Shown in pieces: positions 38,647-44,470 of a stretch of DNA of 44,470 nt. A model generated the notes under the pieces. That model had not been told where the DNA came from. It worked only from the letters and a program-made list of their open reading frames with translations, and did no database searches. Within the stretch, counting starts at the first letter, position 1. The number at the start of each line of letters is the position of its first letter. Both the position numbers and the translations under genes were made by a program. Source of the DNA: Acidobacteriaceae bacterium (GTDB lineage Bacteria; Acidobacteriota; Terriglobia; Terriglobales; Acidobacteriaceae); NCBI GenBank assembly GCA_003142935.1, contig PLOG01000160.1, positions 14,634 through 59,103 of the forward strand, written 5' to 3'.

Positions 38647-39069
38647 ATGGACACACCAAATCCCTTCATCGGACAAGCCACAGCCCCCGCCGCGGCAGAA
38701 CTCTCCGCCGCTCTCGCCCCAACTTCAGTCCTCTGGGATGAACTGGTCGACTCTTTAGCCAAAGACCAAGGCGTCATCGATCAGGAATGGATATCCAGCT
38801 CGCCAAAGTATGGACGGTCAATGGTGCTCAAGCTCAAGAAGCGAAGAATCGTTTATCTCGGCCCACGTGCTGGATGCTTTCAAGCATCTTTCGCCCTAAG
38901 CGACACCGCTGTAACTGCAGCTCGCGCCAGCAACCATCCCAAGCCCATCCTGAACCTCCTCAATGACGCTCCACATTACGCGGAAGGCACCGGATTGCCC
39001 CTCATCGTTAAAACCGCCAAGGACCGGCCAGCGATCCGTAACCTCGTTCAGTTCAAGCTGGCGAATTGA
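38647..39069 (+). CDS. DUF3788 domain protein
   Basis: LWDELVDSLAKDQGVIDQEWISSSPKYGRSMVLKLKKRRIVYLGPRAGCFQASFALSDTAVTAAR...APHYAEGTGLPLIVKTAKDRPAIRNLVQFKLAN. Confidence 0.85.
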   Translation: MDTPNPFIGQATAPAAAELSAALAPTSVLWDELVDSLAKDQGVIDQEWISSSPKYGRSMVLKLKKRRIVYLGPRAGCFQASFALSDTAVTAARASNHPKPILNLLNDAPHYAEGTGLPLIVKTAKDRPAIRNLVQFKLAN

Positions 39070-39700
39070 CGGCCCGCTCGCCTAAAGCGAGCACTCTCTC
39101 CTCGCCGCCCGGCAGTGGCACAACTCCGGCCCAAGAAAACACTGAGCCCGCCGCAGCCTGCAACCCTCCCAAATTCACGCGCGTCGTCATTAGAGCCAAC
39201 CAGCCACCGGGCGCAACCAACCGCGCGGCCGCCTCCACCGCCTTAGCCATCTTGTCGACAGCGCGCAGCGTTACGCAGTCGAAGCGCGTCACAAGCAGTT
39301 CCGCCCGCTGCGCATGTACGTTTGCCGAGATTCCCAGCACCCGCACCGCCTCCTGCAAAAAGGCCGCCTTCTTTCCTTGGGACTCGGCCAGAGTCACCTC
39401 GATCTCCGGCCTGCATACCGCAATCGGAATCCCTGGAAAGCCCCCGCCTGATCCAAAGTCCAGCAGAGTCGAAATTGCTGTTGGCAACGCGCGCGCACAC
39501 GCAATCGACTCGACGAAGTGGCGGGAGAGAATGCCATCTTCATCTCGAACCGATGTCAGGTTGATGCGCGCATTCCAGCGAACAAACAGCGAAATATAGC
39601 TCTCGAATCTACCAGCCTTCACAGCATTAAGAGGAGCCAACCCAGCCTGAGCCAGCATCGCATTAAGCCGCTCGCCAAGCGAGCTTTCCCCGTCACTCAT
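39053..39700 (-). CDS. rsmG: 16S rRNA (guanine527-N7)-methyltransferase RsmG
   Basis: WNARINLTSVRDEDGILSRHFVESIACARAL...LLDFGSGGGFPGIPIAVCRPEIEVTLAESQGKKAAFLQEAVRVLG. Confidence 0.96.
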   Translation of the reverse strand: MSDGESSLGERLNAMLAQAGLAPLNAVKAGRFESYISLFVRWNARINLTSVRDEDGILSRHFVESIACARALPTAISTLLDFGSGGGFPGIPIAVCRPEIEVTLAESQGKKAAFLQEAVRVLGISANVHAQRAELLVTRFDCVTLRAVDKMAKAVEAAARLVAPGGWLALMTTRVNLGGLQAAAGSVFSWAGVVPLPGGEERVLALGERAVNSPA

Positions 39701-40446
39701 GTCCGAGAGACCGACTCTTCAACCCACGGAGGATGCCATCCCGCAGCCGCTTGCACAAAGGCCGCAAAGATCCCCCGCGAAGAGGCCATCCGTGTGTATG
39801 TCCTCTCCGGGTGCCACTGGACCCCCACAACAAAGTGATCCGGGGTGTCCAACTCGACCGCCTCAATCACCCCGTCTTGCGGAGACACGGCACTCACCAG
39901 CAGCTTGTCCCCAGGCATACGCACTGCCTGATGGTGACTTGAATTCACCATGATCTCAAGCCGCTCTCCCGGCGCCAGGAGCCCGCTCAGTCGCGACCCC
40001 TGCGCAATCTTTACCGGATGCGCCTCCACCACTTCCCGGCCTGGTCGGTGATTGACCTCTGTTTTCAAATCCTGAATTAACGCGCCGCTGCGCCACACGT
40101 TCAGGTTCTGAACACCGTGACAGATGGCCAGAATCGGCTTCCGCAAATTGAAACCGTCCTGCAGCAGAAGCTCATCCACAGCGGTGCGGACCGGGTCCGC
40201 GGCGCCGCATTCCGGAACGCGTGCTTCGCCGTACCTCTCCGGATCCACATCGAAGCCGCTCCCCGGCAATAAGATCCCCCGCACCCCGGCCAGCAAACTG
40301 GCCACGAGATCCTGTGACCCATTAACCGGCACCACAATCGGCAAGGCACCTGCGGCCTCCAGTGCGGCCATGTACTGAGGCAGTGAATGCTGATTGTAGG
40401 CTGCGTCGCTGCTGGTGGGCTCGGGGATTGCAATGGTCACAGTCAT
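39697..40446 (-). CDS. Gamma-glutamyl-gamma-aminobutyrate hydrolase-like class I glutamine amidotransferase
   Basis: GILLPGSGFDVDPERYGE...ILAICHGVQNLNVWRSGALIQDL...QWHPERTY. 4-bp overlap with the rsmG start. Confidence 0.92.
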   Translation of the reverse strand: MTVTIAIPEPTSSDAAYNQHSLPQYMAALEAAGALPIVVPVNGSQDLVASLLAGVRGILLPGSGFDVDPERYGEARVPECGAADPVRTAVDELLLQDGFNLRKPILAICHGVQNLNVWRSGALIQDLKTEVNHRPGREVVEAHPVKIAQGSRLSGLLAPGERLEIMVNSSHHQAVRMPGDKLLVSAVSPQDGVIEAVELDTPDHFVVGVQWHPERTYTRMASSRGIFAAFVQAAAGWHPPWVEESVSRT

Positions 40447-40500
40447 TGAAATTCCAGTGTAACCAGAGACTCTGTTCGGCCGGTAGGGTTTTTCCAATTG

Positions 40501-41295
40501 TCAGTCGCTCGCGGGCAACGCGTCTTTATCAACAGACTCGCCAGCAAGCGCGTCTTCTGGCTCAAGAAGCCGCTCAATCGCTGCACGGAGCTTTGCGTTC
40601 AATTCGTCCGTCTGGCGCGGAGTCATCCCTTTGGTCTCGATCGGATCACCCACGTGCACCGTAAGCTCTCCTGGATACAAATGACGAGTATGAATCGGCA
40701 ACAGATCGTAAACCCCAGTGAGTGCAATCGGCACCAGCGGCACCTGTGCGCGAATCGCTAAATAAGCTGCCCCGGAGAGAAACGGCTTGAGTACCCCCGT
40801 GGCTGTCCGCCCGCCTTCCGGAAAGACAAACAGCGATGTTCCTGAGCGAAGCGCCTTCACGCCCACACTCAGGCTCGACAATGTAGCGCGCGGATTGGCA
40901 GTATCGATCGGAATCTGCCCCGACCGGTTCAGGTACCAACCGATGAAAGCGATCGGCCACAGCTCTTTCTTTGCGAGGATGCGAAACTGAAATGGCAGGG
41001 CCCCGAAGATCACCGGCGTGTCCATGTACGAGGTGTGATTCGATGCACACACAGCGACGGGCTGGCTGCGCAGATTCTCCATTCCGCGCACTGTAATTGT
41101 GCAGCCGGCGACCCACACTACGGCCCGCGCCCAGAATCGCGCGATCCGATGTTGCATCCGGCCCTTCTTGTCAGCGAAGGAGAAAAGCAGCGAAAGCGAC
41201 CCACAGAGAGCCGTAATCACCGTCAGAATCGGAAGCTGAATAAGGTTCGTACGCCAACGATAAAGCCGCGGCAAAGGATCGGGCCGAGAGTTCAT
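40501..41295 (-). CDS. plsC: 1-acyl-sn-glycerol-3-phosphate acyltransferase
   Basis: ASNHTSYMDTPVIFGALP (NHxxxxD) and LFVFPEGGRTATGVLKPFLSGAAYLAIRAQVPLVPIAL. Confidence 0.94.
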   Translation of the reverse strand: MNSRPDPLPRLYRWRTNLIQLPILTVITALCGSLSLLFSFADKKGRMQHRIARFWARAVVWVAGCTITVRGMENLRSQPVAVCASNHTSYMDTPVIFGALPFQFRILAKKELWPIAFIGWYLNRSGQIPIDTANPRATLSSLSVGVKALRSGTSLFVFPEGGRTATGVLKPFLSGAAYLAIRAQVPLVPIALTGVYDLLPIHTRHLYPGELTVHVGDPIETKGMTPRQTDELNAKLRAAIERLLEPEDALAGESVDKDALPASD

Positions 41296-42620
41296 GCTTG
41301 TGCCCCTTCCCCACCCAGCAACAAGGTACGCACCTCACCCACCAGGTATACCGAGCCCGAAACAACAATCGCTCCCCCGCGCGTGCCTTCCTCCGCAAGT
41401 TCTAATGCCTTGCCGACGGATTCCGCTGCGACAGCAGTTGTTCCCGTGGCCCTCGCAGCGGCCAGCAGATCGTTCAGACCTGTAGCGCGGGCCGCATGAA
41501 TCGGCGCAAGAATCACTTTCTCAAACAGCGGAAAGAGAATCTGCGCCATCTCTGCCACTGGTTTGTCGCGCAGGCAACTGAAAATCAGCGTCTGCGGCGG
41601 TCGACTTAATCCCACTACGCTGCGAAGCCCGGCGCGCAGAGCCCAGGCGCCGGCAGGATTATGCGCCACGTCCAGAATCCATTCCACGCCGTGCCGCTCA
41701 ATCCGCTCAAACCGGCCGGGCCACCGCGTCCCACGAATTCCCGCCTCAATGCTCGCAGGCGTTATGGGAAATCCATCACAGCTCGCCAACTCTACTGCGG
41801 CCGCAATCGCCAGCGCCAGATTCCTGTGCTGGTGTGCCCCGCAGAGCTGCGAATCGACAATAATCTCTGTTCCCATCACCTGAATCGAGTATGGACCAAC
41901 AACGTCAGCGCTCGGCACATACTGTGCCGCGCTAACGTCATGTACTTCAAGCTCAGTCGCCATCTCATCCAAAACCTTGTTCGCCTCCGGGTGCTGCGGC
42001 AACGTAACCATCGTCCCGCCCCGACGCAGAATCCCAGCCTTTTCCCGTGTGATTGCAGAAATCGTCGATCCAAGCCACTCCATGTGATCCAGCGAGATAT
42101 CGGTAATCACCGAGAGCAGCGGGTCCACAACGTTGGTAGCGTCCAGCCGCCCGCCCATGCCCACTTCAAGCACCACAATCTCAGCTTTTGCTTCAACGAA
42201 ATGCAACAAAGCCTGGGCCGTCAGAATCTCGAAGTAGCTGGGCAGTTGCGGCAGCCTTCCATTGAGCACCAGTTGCTGCGCCGCATCGTGCACGCGAAAG
42301 TACAGCCTGGCAAAATCGTCGTCTGCAATCTCCACGCCGTCCACGCGAATTCGCTCATTGGCCCGCGCCAGATGAGGAGATGTGTAGAGCCCTGTGCGAA
42401 GCCCCGACGCCCTGAGAATCGAAGCCAAAGTGGCAGCAGTCGATCCCTTTCCGTTGGTTCCCGCAATCAGCGCAGACGGGAACGACTGCTGGGGATTCCC
42501 GAGTACCCCCAACAGAATGCGAATTTCATCCAGAGAGAATTTGCGCCGCGGTTGTCCCGTACCCGTGTAGAGCTCCGGGACCAGCGCATTGAGTTCACTG
42601 ATAGCTGCTGCGTAAGACAT
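41292..42620 (-). CDS. folC: Folylpolyglutamate synthase / dihydrofolate synthase
   Basis: LIAGTNGKGSTAATLASILRASGLRTGLYTSPHLARANERIRVDG...VVLEVGMGGRLDATNVVDPLLSVITDISLDHMEWLGSTISAITREKAGI. ATGA overlap with plsC. Confidence 0.97.
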   Translation of the reverse strand: MSYAAAISELNALVPELYTGTGQPRRKFSLDEIRILLGVLGNPQQSFPSALIAGTNGKGSTAATLASILRASGLRTGLYTSPHLARANERIRVDGVEIADDDFARLYFRVHDAAQQLVLNGRLPQLPSYFEILTAQALLHFVEAKAEIVVLEVGMGGRLDATNVVDPLLSVITDISLDHMEWLGSTISAITREKAGILRRGGTMVTLPQHPEANKVLDEMATELEVHDVSAAQYVPSADVVGPYSIQVMGTEIIVDSQLCGAHQHRNLALAIAAAVELASCDGFPITPASIEAGIRGTRWPGRFERIERHGVEWILDVAHNPAGAWALRAGLRSVVGLSRPPQTLIFSCLRDKPVAEMAQILFPLFEKVILAPIHAARATGLNDLLAAARATGTTAVAAESVGKALELAEEGTRGGAIVVSGSVYLVGEVRTLLLGGEGAQA

Positions 42621-42667
42621 GCAAGGACAAGTATAAAAGCTGCGTCCCAAACCGTATCCGATTTGGC

Positions 42668-43480
42668 TCAGTCACGCAATAATAGCTGCAGCGCCTGCCG
42701 CGCATTTTGCAGGCACTCCCGCGCCTCATCTTCAGACATCAGTCCCTGATGAACAGCCTTTTTGCCCACATCGTTCACCTTGTTGGCCAGTGCCGGAAAA
42801 TCTCCGTCGATCCCCGTCAATCTCAGGTTATTATTCACTTCGTGAAGCAGGTTGCCCAGCGTCGCGGCATTTCGATACCGTGCGTTCACCTGGCGCGCTA
42901 ATCCTCCGGGCAGTTTCTGCTTAATCGCCTCCTCAAGTACCGACCGGCACATCACGGCGCAGGCTGTAAAAAGGCCAAGGAAGTAGCATCGTGTCGCCTC
43001 GTCCAAATACCGATCAGCCTCCTCTGAGCTGGCTGTAACTACAACGCACTCCCGCAGATGGGTAGCTCGCAACACAGCCGGCTCTACCAGTTCCAGCAAC
43101 TCCAGCGCAATCGCCGTCCGCAGCAAGTCGTTCTGTTGTCCATCGAGCGCACGCTGAATCTCCTGCCAAGCTGGGGTGTTCGTACTACCGCCGAGCTGCT
43201 GCAACCTGGTGAGTGAAGTCAACCGCTGCCGTGCATGCTGCACAAACCCCAGCCGCATCTCCTGCGCCAGCATATGCCAACTCGCCACAAACGCCGCGGA
43301 GTCTTGTTGGTACCTCGCCCAGAGCTCCTCGTACACAATTCCCGGCAGCACGTCACGCAGTTGCGCAAACCGCCCTGTCGCCGCCAATTCCGAGATTGCC
43401 TCGCAAAACTCGCGCCCTGGCGCACCTTCTGCGGACATCTCCATCAACTCGCGTTCCAGCCGACCCACATCGATAGTCAT
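42668..43480 (-). CDS. Hypothetical protein with a DUF4145-like C-terminal region
   Basis: YFLGLFTACAVMCRSVLEEAIKQKLPGGLARQ...LGNLLHEVNN...ALANKVNDVGKKAVHQGLMSEDEARECLQNARQALQLLL. Confidence 0.68.
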   Translation of the reverse strand: MTIDVGRLERELMEMSAEGAPGREFCEAISELAATGRFAQLRDVLPGIVYEELWARYQQDSAAFVASWHMLAQEMRLGFVQHARQRLTSLTRLQQLGGSTNTPAWQEIQRALDGQQNDLLRTAIALELLELVEPAVLRATHLRECVVVTASSEEADRYLDEATRCYFLGLFTACAVMCRSVLEEAIKQKLPGGLARQVNARYRNAATLGNLLHEVNNNLRLTGIDGDFPALANKVNDVGKKAVHQGLMSEDEARECLQNARQALQLLLRD

Positions 43481-43689
43481 TTACGAACCCCGCGCTCAAA
43501 CCAAATCCCAAATCGGAAATCGCTAAGCAAAAGTCTAGGCCGCGACCCGACAATCCTGCCCCATCCACCGACACGCCCCTTTCTTCCTCGTACAGGAACG
43601 GGAACCCGTCAACCCATCCATCCTCTACGGGACTCCGCGCCAAATCTCTCACGCTTCAAACCCTCATCATCGTTCCTAGAATTCTTTCC

Positions 43690-44255
43690 AAAACCTTCGC
43701 TACCTGTGGACGATCAGGCATTTCGAACCCCTTGATTTATGCGTCCTTGAACCTGCTATTCACATAAACAGTTCCCTTTACACAGCCCTTTTCTCATTGC
43801 ATGTGGAAGACGTGGGAAACGGCGCTCCTCCCTGCGCAACCCAGTCCTCTTTTCCAAGACTCCAGAATTGCACAGCCATAATTTAGAAAACTCACCCCCT
43901 CGCCAAACCACCTTCTCCCAACCACATCGGAAGGTTTCCCACTTTTCCTACTTGAACTACGGGTACTACTATCTTTTCTTTTAAACTTCTATCCTTTTTC
44001 CTATTACCCGTCAGGCCTTCTCCACAGCCACGCAAAACCAGCGTTGTTAGCGGCATTGCCCATGCACTGTGCCTCAACCACCCGTCAACACTTACCTAAC
44101 CCAGTAATACAGAGAACCGCACCGGTTTTCCACGCGCACAGACACCCCAAGATGAATACAATCAAGAGGGACAAAAGACAGCCATTCCGCGGGACCGCAA
44201 TGTGTCGTAGAGTGTGGCCATAGCGAATGATGGCTTCTGAAGCTGGGGTACACGT
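43690..44255. other. Probable chromosomal replication origin region (oriC)
   Basis: Long AT-richer noncoding gap directly upstream of dnaN. DnaA-box-like motifs with one mismatch at 43802-43810, 44018-44026 and 44126-44134, a weaker one at 43705-43713, a pyrimidine tract around 43964-44005 and gene divergence across the gap. Confidence 0.7.
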
Positions 44256-44470
44256 ATGCCGATCGTGGAAACCGACGTCGAGAAGCTGGCCGCACAGGGG
44301 GCAGCGATGGAAATTACCGTAAGCCGCCAGGATCTGGTTAGGGAACTCACGGCAACGCAAAGCGTAGTCGAGCGCAAGACTACGATTCCGATTCTGTCGA
44401 ATTTTCTTCTCGAAGCCGAAGACGACCGCCTGAGCATCACCGCAACCGATCTCGATCAAGCCATCCGCAC
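44256..44470 (+). CDS. dnaN: DNA polymerase III beta subunit (partial; runs off right edge)
   Basis: MEITVSRQDLVRELTATQSVVERKTTIPILSNFLLEAEDDRLSITATDLDQAIRT. Start either 44256 or 44307. Confidence 0.95.
   Translation, partial: MPIVETDVEKLAAQGAAMEITVSRQDLVRELTATQSVVERKTTIPILSNFLLEAEDDRLSITATDLDQAIR

Overview
The window looks like an origin-proximal stretch of a GC-rich bacterial chromosome. Gene content and families are consistent with an Acidobacteriota (Terriglobia-like) genome; this taxonomic call is inference. Clearly recognisable genes are a DinG-type helicase (runs off the left edge), der, msrA, maf, a MerR-type regulator, ltaE-like, a histidine acid phosphatase, tRNA-Arg(CCG), rpsA-like, glpK, a GH13 glucosidase, an AsmA-like protein, a C4 zinc-ribbon protein, a zinc-dependent PLC-like protein, a Tat metallophosphoesterase, a TolB propeller protein, an XRE-cupin regulator, a TIGR01777 epimerase, parB, parA, rsmG, a class-I amidotransferase, plsC, folC and the start of dnaN. 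The right end carries two perfect parS sites (37572-37587 and 37616-37631) and a probable oriC just upstream of dnaN, with DnaA-box-like motifs and a DnaA-trio-like tract. Between the housekeeping blocks are many gene relics. These are a DUF3857 protein fused to an old-yellow-enzyme tail, a Wzi capsule-protein tail next to an IS4 remnant next to an AMMECR1 tail, a Gfo/Idh/MocA gene shrunk to about 100 codons with frame kept, a nested IS701/IS4 scar beside an orphan Phd antitoxin, and a broken sigma factor next to parS. No CRISPR array or complete mobile element was seen. I did not find a clear-cut new defence or biosynthetic system. The most notable items are the origin/parS architecture, the frame-preserving collapse of the Gfo/Idh gene, the inverted IS4 remnants, and two paralogous copies of a secreted beta-sandwich-like domain, one standalone and one fused to a TolB propeller.
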